Assembly (NCBI GenBank): GCA_016745315.1
Contig: CP066886.1
Span: forward strand, 6,696,501-6,760,500
Length of the DNA stretch: 64,000 bases
Source: Arthrospira sp. PCC 9108
GTDB lineage: Bacteria > Cyanobacteriota > Cyanobacteriia > Cyanobacteriales > Microcoleaceae
Reading direction: 5' to 3'
Made by a program: the position numbers and the translations under genes. The notes under the pieces were generated by a model. It did no database searches. It worked only from the letters and a program-made list of their open reading frames with translations, and was not told the origin of the DNA. Shown in pieces: positions 54,830-63,175 of this stretch. Within the stretch, counting starts at the first letter, position 1; each line of letters starts with the position of its first letter.

Positions 54830-55025
54830 ATACGCTGCGCGATTCTCGTTCCGATACCCTAGGCGATACGTCGCACTTCTGAGAGAGTACGCGATCGCAC
54901 TTCTGAGACTCTAGGCGATCGCACTTCTGAGACTCTAGGCGATCGCACTTCTGAGACTCTAGGCGATCGCACTTCTGAGAGGCTAGGCGATACTTCTGGC
55001 GGGCACGCTGCGCGATCGCCAACTC
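54830..55025. repeat. Short dispersed repeat array
   Basis: It includes a GATTCTCGTTCCGATACC unit related to the 24-bp insert inside the nuclease-like genes. Four 24-bp units follow (HIP1 plus ACTTCTGAGACTCTAG, the last with AGAGGCTAG), then CTTCTGGCGGGCACGCTGC. Confidence 0.8.
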
Positions 55026-55035
55026 TGGGGGTAAT

Positions 55036-55701
55036 TTACCATTGGCGGGGACGGAATTTATCATCATTTAAAATCACGACGCTATCTCCTGACTGTGCCA
55101 ACACAAATAAGCCGTGACGGTAGCCATAGCGGGCGACTTCTTCGGGGACGACCATTCCGGCGACGGCTCCCATGGCTTTGACATCACTATAACGGGGCAT
55201 TAACCGCTTGAATTTTTCGAGTCTTTCCAGGTGTTCGTCGATGTCGGTTTGGCTGAGTTTGCTTTTGACTTCGACTAATATGGCTTGGTCGCTGTTGACC
55301 ACGAGCAAATCAATTTCTAGGGCTTCTCCAAAGCGTTTAACCGAGAGGTCGCCGTGAAATTCATTGACAGCAATTCCCCTTTTTTGAAACAGTTGCACGA
55401 CGGCGGGGCGTACCTGCCATTCGACAAATTCTCCGAGGCGGTTTCCCAATTTGCCTAATTCCTGGTTGAGTTTTTCATTCTGTTGTTTGATTATTCGTTC
55501 GGTTTCCCGGAAGCGGCGTTCGCGCAGCGTCTCGGAACGAGAATCGCTTTCTTGGGATTGTTCCCGGAAGCGGCGTTCGCGCAGCGTCTCGGAACGAGAA
55601 TCGCTTTCTTGGGATTGTTCTTTGAGGAGTCGTTCAGTTTCCTTTTGGGCTTCTATGAGTTCTCCTAGCAGCCTCCAAACATCGTCAGCATTGGTGGTCA
55701 T
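55036..55701 (-). CDS. Coiled-coil PD-(D/E)XK nuclease-like protein, copy 2
   Basis: 221 residues from ATG 55701. The coil has two enlarged REQSQESDSRSETLRERRF repeats; the nuclease-like core EIDLLVVNSDQAILVEVKSK is intact. Copies 2, 3 and 4 are almost identical and lie in a 958-bp tandem. The frame upstream to 55809 runs into repeats and is not part of the gene; MTTNADDVW is the shared start, with GAGGACAACCCCC before it. Confidence 0.8.
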   Translation of the reverse strand: MTTNADDVWRLLGELIEAQKETERLLKEQSQESDSRSETLRERRFREQSQESDSRSETLRERRFRETERIIKQQNEKLNQELGKLGNRLGEFVEWQVRPAVVQLFQKRGIAVNEFHGDLSVKRFGEALEIDLLVVNSDQAILVEVKSKLSQTDIDEHLERLEKFKRLMPRYSDVKAMGAVAGMVVPEEVARYGYRHGLFVLAQSGDSVVILNDDKFRPRQW

Positions 55702-55779
55702 GGGGGTTGTCCTCTGGGTTATTTCAATCATCCATTTTAGCCACTTTCCACTATGCGATCGCTTTCTGGTAAGATGCGA

Positions 55780-55985
55780 TCGCAATTCCGAGAATGTAGG
55801 CGATCGCACTTCTGAGAATGTAGGCGATACGTGCTACGCACACGCTACGCGATCGCACTTCTGAGACTCTAGGCGATCGCACTTCTGAGACTCTAGGCGA
55901 TCGCACTTCTGAGACTCTAGGCGATCGCACTTCTGAGAGGCTAGGCGATACTTCTGGCGGGCACGCTGCGCGATCGCCAACTCTG
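55780..55985. repeat. Short dispersed repeat array (unit 1 of the 958-bp tandem)
   Basis: HIP1 plus AATTCCGAGAATGTAG, then CGTGCTACGCACACGCTACG, then four HIP1 units of 24 bp with ACTTCTGAGACTCTAG tails, then the GGCGGGCACGCTGC unit. The same array recurs 958 bp later at 56738-56943. Confidence 0.8.
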
Positions 55986-55993
55986 GGGGTAAT

Positions 55994-56659
55994 TTACCAT
56001 TGGCGGGGACGGAATTTATCATCATTTAAAATCACGACGCTATCTCCTGACTGTGCCAACACAAATAAGCCGTGACGGTAGCCATAGCGGGCGACTTCTT
56101 CGGGGACGACCATTCCGGCGACGGCTCCCATGGCTTTGACATCACTATAACGGGGCATTAACCGCTTGAATTTTTCGAGTCTTTCCAGGTGTTCGTCGAT
56201 GTCGGTTTGGCTGAGTTTGCTTTTGACTTCGACTAATATGGCTTGGTCGCTGTTGACCACGAGCAAATCAATTTCTAGGGCTTCTCCAAAGCGTTTAACC
56301 GAGAGGTCGCCGTGAAATTCATTGACAGCAATTCCCCTTTTTTGAAACAGTTGCACGACGGCGGGGCGTACCTGCCATTCGACAAATTCTCCGAGGCGGT
56401 TTCCCAATTTGCCTAATTCCTGGTTGAGTTTTTCATTCTGTTGTTTGATGATTCGTTCGGTTTCCCGGAAGCGGCGTTCGCGCAGCGTCTCGGAACGAGA
56501 ATCGCTTTCTTGGGATTGTTCCCGGAAGCGGCGTTCGCGCAGCGTCTCGGAACGAGAATCGCTTTCTTGGGATTGTTCTTTGAGGAGTCGTTCAGTTTCC
56601 TTTTGGGCTTCTATGAGTTCTCCTAGCAGCCTCCAAACATCGTCAGCATTGGTGGTCAT
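55994..56659 (-). CDS. Coiled-coil PD-(D/E)XK nuclease-like protein, copy 3
   Basis: 221 residues from ATG 56659; the protein is identical to copy 2. It sits in the second 958-bp tandem unit and has the same two enlarged coil repeats and core. Confidence 0.8.
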   Translation of the reverse strand: MTTNADDVWRLLGELIEAQKETERLLKEQSQESDSRSETLRERRFREQSQESDSRSETLRERRFRETERIIKQQNEKLNQELGKLGNRLGEFVEWQVRPAVVQLFQKRGIAVNEFHGDLSVKRFGEALEIDLLVVNSDQAILVEVKSKLSQTDIDEHLERLEKFKRLMPRYSDVKAMGAVAGMVVPEEVARYGYRHGLFVLAQSGDSVVILNDDKFRPRQW

Positions 56660-56951
56660 GGGGGTTGTCCTCTGGGTGATTTCAATCATCCATTTTAGCC
56701 ACTTTCCACTATGCGATCGCTTTCTGGTAAGATGCGATCGCAATTCCGAGAATGTAGGCGATCGCACTTCTGAGAATGTAGGCGATACGTGCTACGCACA
56801 CGCTACGCGATCGCACTTCTGAGACTCTAGGCGATCGCACTTCTGAGACTCTAGGCGATCGCACTTCTGAGACTCTAGGCGATCGCACTTCTGAGAGGCT
56901 AGGCGATACTTCTGGCGGGCACGCTGCGCGATCGCCAACTCTGGGGGTAAT

Positions 56952-57617
56952 TTACCATTGGCGGGGACGGAATTTATCATCATTTAAAATCACGACGCTA
57001 TCTCCTGACTGTGCCAACACAAATAAGCCGTGACGGTAGCCATAGCGGGCGACTTCTTCGGGGACGACCATTCCGGCGACGGCTCCCATGGCTTTGACAT
57101 CACTATAACGGGGCATTAACCGCTTGAATTTTTCGAGTCTTTCCAGGTGTTCGTCGATGTCGGTTTGGCTGAGTTTGCTTTTGACTTCGACTAATATGGC
57201 TTGGTCGCTGTTGACCACGAGCAAATCAATTTCTAGGGCTTCTCCAAAGCGTTTAACCGAGAGGTCGCCGTGAAATTCATTGACAGCAATTCCCCTTTTT
57301 TGAAACAGTTGCACGACGGCGGGGCGTACCTGCCATTCGACAAATTCTCCGAGGCGGTTTCCCAATTTGCCTAATTCCTGGTTGAGTTTTTCATTCTGTT
57401 GTTTGATGATTCGTTCGGTTTCCCGGAAGCGGCGTTCGCGCAGCGTCTCGGAACGAGAATCGCTTTCTTGGGATTGTTCCCGGAAGCGGCGTTCGCGCAG
57501 CGTCTCGGAACGAGAATCGCTTTCTTGGGATTGTTCTTTGAGGAGTCGTTCAGTTTCCTTTTGGGCTTCTATGAGTTCTCCTAGCAGCCTCCAAACATCG
57601 TCAGCATTGGTGGTCAT
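56952..57617 (-). CDS. Coiled-coil PD-(D/E)XK nuclease-like protein, copy 4
   Basis: 221 residues from ATG 57617; identical at the protein level to copies 2 and 3. It is the third tandem unit. Its upstream array breaks off at 57780, where the TPR-leader fragment begins. Confidence 0.8.
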   Translation of the reverse strand: MTTNADDVWRLLGELIEAQKETERLLKEQSQESDSRSETLRERRFREQSQESDSRSETLRERRFRETERIIKQQNEKLNQELGKLGNRLGEFVEWQVRPAVVQLFQKRGIAVNEFHGDLSVKRFGEALEIDLLVVNSDQAILVEVKSKLSQTDIDEHLERLEKFKRLMPRYSDVKAMGAVAGMVVPEEVARYGYRHGLFVLAQSGDSVVILNDDKFRPRQW

Positions 57618-57842
57618 GGGGGTTGTCCTCTGGGTGATTTCAATCATCCATTTTAGCCACTTTCCACTATGCGATCGCTTTCTGGTAAGATGCGATCGCA
57701 ATTCCGAGAATGTAGGCGATCGCACTTCTGAGAATGTAGGCGATACGTGCTACGCACACGCTACGCGATCGCACTTCTGAGAATCGCTCGGTAGATGTTT
57801 GTCAAGTTGCATCAGTCTCGTGATAGGATATAATGCTGGGAT

Positions 57843-58078
57843 ATGTCAGGGGGTGGATGTGTTGGTCAGCTAGTTATGAGGAGTGGTGAGGGAATGAGTG
57901 CGGGTGAGTTGCTGAGACAGGCGAATCAGTTGAAACGGTCTGGGAAGTTGGATGAAGCGATCGCGCAGCGTCTCGACATGAGAATCGCTTGCTTGGGATT
58001 GTTTCCAGAAGCGGCGAAAGATGGGTTCTAGATTTGAGAAATGGTGTATGAATGCAAGGTCATGTCTACTTCAGATTT
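57843..58078 (+). pseudogene. Three-part chimeric fragment: TPR head, nuclease-coil piece, hicB head
   Basis: 57843-57964 equals the start of the TPR fragment at 47216 up to a HIP1 site. 57965-58015 resembles the plus strand of the coil repeat in the nuclease-like genes (GCAGCGTCTCGACATGAGAA, then CTTGGGATTGTTTCCAGAAG). 58015-58078 equals the hicB 5' region at 54283-54345 (GATGGGTTCTAGATTTGA, then ATGTCTACTTCAG). The three pieces come from separate loci, and the combined frame encodes nothing sensible. Confidence 0.75.
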
Positions 58079-58139
58079 GAGCATCTTGTCTGTATAATCG
58101 AGAGTGCGATCGCACCCACCCTGTTAAACCCCAGCTCTC

Positions 58140-58265
58140 ATGTCCCCATCGGAATTGCTGACGACACCCCTTGTTTCGATCGCATTCAGGGGCTCGGACA
58201 CGACGCGGAGGGTGTTTGACGTGATTCGGCGGGTGAAGCTGTCTCAACAGAAGCGCGATCGCTCC
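58140..58265 (+). pseudogene. 5' fragment of a glycosyltransferase-like gene, second copy
   Basis: Reads MSPSELLTTPLVSIAFRGSD then TTRRVFDVIRRVKLS, ending QKRDRS at a HIP1 site, exactly where the copy at 45574 ends. It is preceded by a GCATCTTGTCTGTATAATCG repeat and the same leader (CCCAGCTCTCATG). Confidence 0.55.
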
Positions 58266-58343
58266 ATTTGTGGTTAAGGCATCGGATCGGGGGAGCGATC
58301 GCGTTAAACTGGAGAGCAGTTGAAGTGGGAAAGGCGATCGCTC

Positions 58344-58963
58344 ATGTCCAATTTGGCAATGCCGGCAAGTCGAAGAAAAGTTTATCTCGAAATGGCTTGG
58401 CGTCGATGCCGTCCGGGCCGGGGTAGCAGTCTAGCATTTCTCCAATCGCGAACTTGGAATCATCCCGTGACCGATCTCAGAACAATTATTCAAACGCCTT
58501 TTGTTATCGTGGGGGGAATTGCCACCCGGCTTTATATGCCCGAACGCATGACAGATGATTTAGATATTTTAATTTGGGCAGAAAATTCTGACCGGATTTA
58601 TGAAGAATTAGAACAGGCGGGAAGTCAAAGGGTGGGAGCCTTAAATATTGGCGGGAGTACCTGGCGGTTATCGGATGGAACGATTCTAGACGTGCTTGAA
58701 TTCGAGCAAGCATGGGTTGCCGATGCGATCGCTTATCCCAATTTTTCCCCGGATGGGTTGCCGGTCATTGCATTGCCGTATTTGGTGTTGATGAAGTTGC
58801 AAGCGAGCCGTTCTCAAGATCTGGCTGATATTAGCCGGATGTTGGGGGGGCGGATGAAGAGATGTTAAATTCGGTGCGATCGGTTATCGGAGCCTATCTT
58901 TCGGATGCTTTAGAGGATCTGGAAAGTTTGATCGCCCTGGGTCAATTGGAAATGGGGAATTGA
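58344..58963 (+). CDS. Nucleotidyltransferase-fold protein, frameshifted near the C-terminus
   Basis: From ATG 58344 the main frame runs to 58868: an N-terminal basic region, then FVIVGGIATRLYMPERMTDD and LDILIWA, the GG...DD/D pattern of the MNT/AbiEii-like nucleotidyltransferase fold, and LPYLVLMKLQASRSQDLADI. After MLGG the frame is lost in a run of seven G (58845-58851). One more G gives ADEEMLNSVRSVIGAYLSDA and a stop at 58963, which looks like the true end. Such proteins often work as toxins or antitoxins with HEPN partners; none is adjacent. Confidence 0.68.
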
Positions 58964-58984
58964 ACCCAATGCTTCGGAAATGCG

Positions 58985-59360
58985 ATATGTACACACACGC
59001 TGCGCGATCGCTTCTATTTTGGGCATCTTGCCTGTATAATCGGGGGCGCGATAGGTCGCACTTCCGAAAGGGTAGGCGATAGGTCGCACTTCCCAGAGAG
59101 TACGCGATCGCACTTCCCAGAGAGTAGGCGATAGGTCGCACTTCCCAGAGGCTAGGCGATACTTCTGGCGGGCACGCTGCGCGATCGCACTTCCGAGAGG
59201 CTAGGCGATCGCACTTCTGAGACTCTAGGCGATCGCACTTCCGAGAGGCTAGGCGATCGCACTTCCGAGAGGCTAGGCGATCGCACTTCCCAGAGAGTAG
59301 GCGATAGGTCGCACTTCTGAGAGGGTAGGCGATACTTCTGGCGGGCACGCTGCGCGAACG
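58985..59360. repeat. Long short-repeat array with HIP1 cores
   Basis: About fourteen units of 24-28 bp after a GGCATCTTGCCTGTATAATC copy at 59023. The forms are GGTCGCACTTCCCAGAGAG, HIP1 plus ACTTCCGAGAGGCTAG, and two CTTCTGGCGGGCACGCTGC units. On the minus strand it is fully open and encodes an 8-residue period, but no start or ribosome site supports translation. Confidence 0.8.
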
Positions 59361-59594
59361 CACCAGATATTTCCCCCTGCCACTTCGCCCATATATCATA
59401 AAAATTAAAATTAGTCAATCACTGATAACCGAACACTTGATTCCGGCAAACCGGATCTCCGGCGAGACGTGCTTCGCGATCGCTCATACTGTCGCCCGGC
59501 CGCCATCTTGCCTGTATAATCAGGAATGCGATCGCGCCACGGACACGCTACGCGATCGCCTAAATTGACCGAGTATTGAATCGGGTTCGGTGAA
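59360..59594. other. Island spacer
   Basis: It contains a diverged GATAACCGAACACTTGATTC piece of the R2 family (59425-59470, also at about 46835-46880), a GCCATCTTGCCTGTATAATC copy and two HIP1 repeats. No gene was recognised. Confidence 0.45.
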
Positions 59595-59873
59595 ATGAGC
59601 ATTTTTGTTGAATTTCCAGAACAGTTGTTGGTGGCTTGTCGGGAAGAACCCGAAGGGTTTAAGCGGCGGGTGATGATTTTGACCTTGGGTCAACTCTATG
59701 AAGAGGGTAAAATTTCTTCGGGGGTGGCGGCGGAGATTTTGGGGTGCAGCCGTTTGGAGTTTTATCGTTTGATTGGCGAACGGGGATTTGCCGCGATCGA
59801 CTACACCGAAGCCGAGTTTGAGGAGGAGGCGAAAACCAGCCGAGAATTGGCCGAGAAATTGAGGGATCGATGA
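59595..59873 (+). CDS. UPF0175-family antitoxin
   Basis: 92 residues: MSIFVEFPEQLLVACREEPE, VMILTLGQLYEEGKISSGVA and ILGCSRLEFYRLIGERGFAA. It has the UPF0175 HTH and the family motif EGKIS. It overlaps the PIN toxin start by 4 bp (ATGA) and ends KLRDR. Confidence 0.88.
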   Translation: MSIFVEFPEQLLVACREEPEGFKRRVMILTLGQLYEEGKISSGVAAEILGCSRLEFYRLIGERGFAAIDYTEAEFEEEAKTSRELAEKLRDR

Positions 59874-60361
59874 AGGTTGTTGTCAATGCGACACCATTAA
59901 TTGCTTTGAGTCTGATCGATCGCTTGCAACTGTTACCCCAGTTATTTGATGAGATTTTTATCCCGCCCACCGTATACCGAGAGGTGGCCATTCAGGGGGG
60001 CGACCGCCCGGGTCGCGGGGAGATTTTAACTCGAACGGGGGCGGTCGTGCAAGCTCCGGCAGGGACTTCCAGTATTGAACCGTTACTTTTGGGACTCGAT
60101 GCTGGAGAATTTGAAGTCATTTTGTTGGGTCGGGAACTCCAAGCGGATTGGGTCTTGATTGATGAGCGTTTGGGACGGCGGGTCGCTTTGAGTTTGGGTT
60201 TACCTGTGAAGGGCAGTTTGGGGATTTTACTGGCTGCTGTCGGTGCAGATTTAATGACTCGGCAGGAAGCCAGGGAATCGATTTCGGAGTTACTTAAGAA
60301 TGGCATTCGTTTGAGTTCGCAATTGATTCGGATGTTTGAGTCGGAGTTGGAACGGCTGTGA
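59870..60361 (+). CDS. DUF3368 PIN-domain toxin
   Basis: 163 residues: MKVVVNATPLIALSLIDRLQ, LDAGEFEVILLGRELQADWV and LIDERLGRRVALSLGLPVKG. The PIN acidic residues in the middle and late motifs (GEFE, DER) are present; the first motif reads VNATPLI, with Asn where the other copy has Asp (SDTSPI), so the active site may be altered. It pairs with the UPF0175 gene before it. A 5' piece of this gene is embedded at 44734. Confidence 0.85.
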   Translation: MKVVVNATPLIALSLIDRLQLLPQLFDEIFIPPTVYREVAIQGGDRPGRGEILTRTGAVVQAPAGTSSIEPLLLGLDAGEFEVILLGRELQADWVLIDERLGRRVALSLGLPVKGSLGILLAAVGADLMTRQEARESISELLKNGIRLSSQLIRMFESELERL

Positions 60362-60430
60362 ATGAGTCGGGGTCGCTCCGTTTGTCGTCTCGGCTTTAGA
60401 CTTGGGAAATGCGATCGCTCCTCGTGTAGC

Positions 60431-60452
60431 ACAGGCATCTTGCCTGTATAAT
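60431..60452 (+). repeat. ACAGGCATCTTGCCTGT palindrome with TATAAT
   Basis: One of about nine copies in the island (others near 45395, 45709, 46661, 46914, 48608, 58082, 59022, 59502). The palindrome runs directly into ATAATCG, forming a perfect TATAAT box. Confidence 0.75.
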
Positions 60453-60454
60453 CG

Positions 60455-60672
60455 GGAGTACGATCGCACTTCTGAGACTCTAGGCGATACGTCGCACTCC
60501 GAGGCTAGGCGATCGCACTTCTGAAAGGGTAGGCGATACGCCCTACGGGCACGCTGCGCGATACCTCGCACTCCGACCGTACGCGAACGCACTTCCCAGA
60601 GAGTAGGCGATAGGTCGCACTTCCGAGAGGCTACGCGATACGCCCTACGGGCACGCTACGCGATCGCCAACT
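60455..60672. repeat. Short dispersed repeat array
   Basis: Eight or so units: HIP1 plus ACTTCTGAGACTCTAG, CGTCGCACTCCGAGGCTAG, two CGCCCTACGGGCACGCT forms and GGTCGCACTTCCGAGAGG. It ends at a HIP1 site before copy 5. Confidence 0.75.
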
Positions 60673-60683
60673 CTGGCTGTAAT

Positions 60684-61301
60684 TTACCATTGGCGGGGAC
60701 GGAATTTATCATCATTTAAAATCACCACGCTATCTCCTGACTGTGCCAACACAAATAAGCCGCGACGGTAGCCATAGCGGGCGACTTCTTCGGGAACCAC
60801 CATTCCGGCGACGGCTCCCATGGCTTTGACATCACTATAACGGGGCATTAACGGCTTGAATTTTTCGAGTCTTTCCAGGTGTTCGTCGATGTCGGTTTGG
60901 CTGAGTTTGCTTTTGACTTCCACTAATATGGCTTGGTCGCTGTTGACGACGAGCAAATCAATTTCTAGGGCTTCTCCAAAGCGTTTAACCGAGAGGTCGC
61001 CGTGAAATTCATTGACAGCAATTCCCCTTTTTTGAAATAGTTGGACGGCGGCGGGGCGTACCTGCCATTCGACAAATTCTCCGAGGCGGTTTCCCAATTT
61101 GCCTAATTCTTGGTTGAGTTTTTCATTCTGTTGTTTGATGATTCGTTCGGTTTCCCGGAAGCGGCGATCGCTTTCTTGGGACTGTTCCCGGAAGCGGCGA
61201 TCGCTTTCTTGGGATTGTTCTTTGAGGAGTCGTTCAGTTTCCTTTTGGGCTTTTATGAGTTCTCCTAGCAGCCTCCAAACATCGTCAGCATTGGTGGTCA
61301 T
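60684..61301 (-). CDS. Coiled-coil PD-(D/E)XK nuclease-like protein, copy 5
   Basis: About 205 residues from ATG 61301 (GAGAGGAACCCC ribosome site). The coil repeats are the short, uninterrupted form (REQSQESDRRFREQSQESDR), i.e. without the 24-bp insert. The core EIDLLVVNSDQAILVEVKSK is intact. It represents the ancestral coil next to the enlarged copies. Confidence 0.8.
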   Translation of the reverse strand: MTTNADDVWRLLGELIKAQKETERLLKEQSQESDRRFREQSQESDRRFRETERIIKQQNEKLNQELGKLGNRLGEFVEWQVRPAAVQLFQKRGIAVNEFHGDLSVKRFGEALEIDLLVVNSDQAILVEVKSKLSQTDIDEHLERLEKFKPLMPRYSDVKAMGAVAGMVVPEEVARYGYRRGLFVLAQSGDSVVILNDDKFRPRQW

Positions 61302-61374
61302 GGGGTTCCTCTCAGGTGTCTCAATCATCCATTTTAGCCACTTTCCACTATGCGATCGCTTTCTGGTAAGATGT

Positions 61375-61560
61375 GATCGCACTTCCGAAAGGCTAGGCGA
61401 TACTTCTGGCGGGCACGCTGCGCGAACGCACTTCCCAGAGAGTAGGCGATAGGTCGCACTTCCGAGAGGGTAGGCGATACGCCCTACGGGCACGCTGCGC
61501 GATCGCACTTCCCAGAGAGTAGGCGATAGGTCGCACTTCCGAGAGGCTACGCGAACGCCA
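61375..61560. repeat. Short dispersed repeat array
   Basis: Units of the GGTCGCACTTCCGAGAGG and CTTCTGGCGGGCACGCTGC types between copies 5 and 6. Confidence 0.75.
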
Positions 61561-61574
61561 ACTCTGGCTGTAAT

Positions 61575-62213
61575 TTACCATTGGCGGGGACGGAATTTAT
61601 CATCATTTAAAATCACGACGCTATCTCCTGACTGTGCCAAAACAAATAAGCCGCGACGGTAGCCATAGCGGGCGACTTCTTCGGGGACGACCATTCCGGC
61701 GACGGCTCCCATGGCTTTGACATCACTATAACGGGGCATTAACCGCTTGAATTTTTCGAGTCTTTCCAGGTGTTCGTCGATGTCGGTTTGGCTGAGTTTG
61801 CTTTTGACTTCGACTAATATGGCTTGGTCGCTGTTGACGACGAGCAAATCAATTTCTAGGGCTTCTCCAAAGCGTTTAACCGAGAGGTCGCCGTGAAATT
61901 CATTGACAGCAATTCCCCTTTTTTGAAACAGTTGGACGGCGGCGGGGCGGACTTGCCATTCGACAAATTCTCCGAGGCGGTTTCCCAATTTGCCTAATTC
62001 CTGGTTGAGTTTTTCATTCTGTTGTTTGATGATTCGTTCGGTTTCCCGGAAGCGGCGATCGCTTTCTTGGGACTGTTCCCGGAAGCGGCGATCGCTTTCT
62101 TGGGATTGTTCCTGGAGGAGTTGCCGGGTTTCTTGAAATTGGCGTTCGGTTTCTTTCTGGGCTTCTGCCAGTTCCGCCAGCAGCCTCCAAACATCGTCAG
62201 CATTGGTGGTCAT
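61575..62213 (-). CDS. Coiled-coil PD-(D/E)XK nuclease-like protein, copy 6
   Basis: About 212 residues from ATG 62213. The N-terminus differs (LLAELAEAQKETERQFQETR, QLLQEQSQESDRRFREQSQE) and the coil lacks the 24-bp insert. The C-terminal nuclease-like half matches the other copies, so the coil and core have separate histories. Confidence 0.8.
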   Translation of the reverse strand: MTTNADDVWRLLAELAEAQKETERQFQETRQLLQEQSQESDRRFREQSQESDRRFRETERIIKQQNEKLNQELGKLGNRLGEFVEWQVRPAAVQLFQKRGIAVNEFHGDLSVKRFGEALEIDLLVVNSDQAILVEVKSKLSQTDIDEHLERLEKFKRLMPRYSDVKAMGAVAGMVVPEEVARYGYRRGLFVLAQSGDSVVILNDDKFRPRQW

Positions 62214-62284
62214 GGGGGTTCCTCTCAGGTGTCTCAATCATCCATTTTAGCCACTTTCCACTATGCGATCGCTTTCTGGTAAGA

Positions 62285-62480
62285 TGCGATCGCACTTCCG
62301 AAAGGCTAGGCGATACTTCTGGCGGGCACGCTGCGCGATCGCACTTCCGAGAATGTAGGCGATAGGTCGCACTTCCGAGAGGGTAGGCGATAGGTCGCAC
62401 TTCCGAGAATGTAGGCGATAGGTCGCACTTCCCAGAGGCTAGGCGATACTTCTGGCGGGCACGCTGCGCGATCGCCAACT
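62285..62480. repeat. Short dispersed repeat array
   Basis: Seven or so units: HIP1 plus ACTTCCGAGAATGTAG, three GGTCGCACTTCC forms, and two CTTCTGGCGGGCACGCTGC. It ends at a HIP1 site before copy 7. Confidence 0.75.
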
Positions 62481-62491
62481 CTGGCTGTAAT

Positions 62492-63175
62492 TTACCATTG
62501 GCGGGGACGGAATTTATCATCATTTAAAATCACGACGCTATCTCCTGACTGTGCCAACACAAATAAGCCGCGACGGTAGCCATAGCGGGCGACTTCTTCG
62601 GGGACGACCATTCCGGCGACGGCTCCCATGGCCTTAAAATCACGATAAGCGGGCATTAACCGCTTGAATTTTTCGAGTCTTTCCAGGTGTTCGTCGATGT
62701 CGGTTTGGCTGAGTTTGCTTTTGACTTCGACTAATATGGCTTGGTCGCTGTTGACGACGAGCAAATCAATTTCTAGGGCTTCTCCAAAGCGTTTAACGGA
62801 GATATTAGCATGGAATTCATTAACCGCAATTCCCCGCTGCTGAAACAGTTGGACGACGGCGGGGCGTACCTGCCATTCGACAAATTCTCCGAGGCGGTTT
62901 CCCAATTTGCCTAATTCCTGGTTGAGTTTTTCATTCTGTTGTTTGATGATTCGTTCGGTTTCCCGGAAGCGGCGTTCGCGCAGCGTCTCGGAACGAGAAT
63001 CGCTTTCTTCGGACTGTCGCTGGAGGAGTTGCTTGGTTTCCTCGAAGCGGCGATCGGTTTCCCGGAAGCGGTGTTCGGTTTCTTGGGACTGTTCTTTGAT
63101 GACTCGTTCAGTTTCCTTTTGGGCTTCTATGAGTTCTCCTAGCAGCCTCCAAACATCATCAGCACTGGTGGTCAT
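62492..63175 (-). CDS. Coiled-coil PD-(D/E)XK nuclease-like protein, copy 7
   Basis: About 227 residues from ATG 63175. It is the most diverged copy: the coil reads VIKEQSQETEHRFRETDRRF, then EETKQLLQRQSEESDSRSET with one 24-bp insert. Core neighbours are changed (QQRGIAVNEFHANISVKRF, PAYRDFKAMGAVAG). The core D and ExK are kept. It is probably the oldest split from the others. Confidence 0.8.
   Translation of the reverse strand: MTTSADDVWRLLGELIEAQKETERVIKEQSQETEHRFRETDRRFEETKQLLQRQSEESDSRSETLRERRFRETERIIKQQNEKLNQELGKLGNRLGEFVEWQVRPAVVQLFQQRGIAVNEFHANISVKRFGEALEIDLLVVNSDQAILVEVKSKLSQTDIDEHLERLEKFKRLMPAYRDFKAMGAVAGMVVPEEVARYGYRRGLFVLAQSGDSVVILNDDKFRPRQW

Larger units (their letters stand above)
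55036..57790. repeat. Near-perfect 958-bp tandem triplication
   Basis: Stops of copies 2, 3 and 4 are at 55036, 55994 and 56952, exactly 958 bp apart. Each unit holds the nuclease-like gene, a TPR-tail remnant (GCGATCGCTTTCTGGTAAGA), a CACACGCTACGC unit and four 24-bp HIP1 repeats. Only a few base changes were seen (for example T/G at about 55491 vs 56449). It is a recent amplification. Confidence 0.9.

Noticed and set aside
54895..54990. Possible CRISPR array (regular direct repeats)
   Set aside because: The units are contiguous 24-bp repeats with no unique spacers, and no cas genes are nearby.
58884..59399. Minus-strand ORF of 171 codons through the repeat array
   Set aside because: It is produced by 24-28-bp repeats without stops and has no ribosome site; its composition is repeat-derived.
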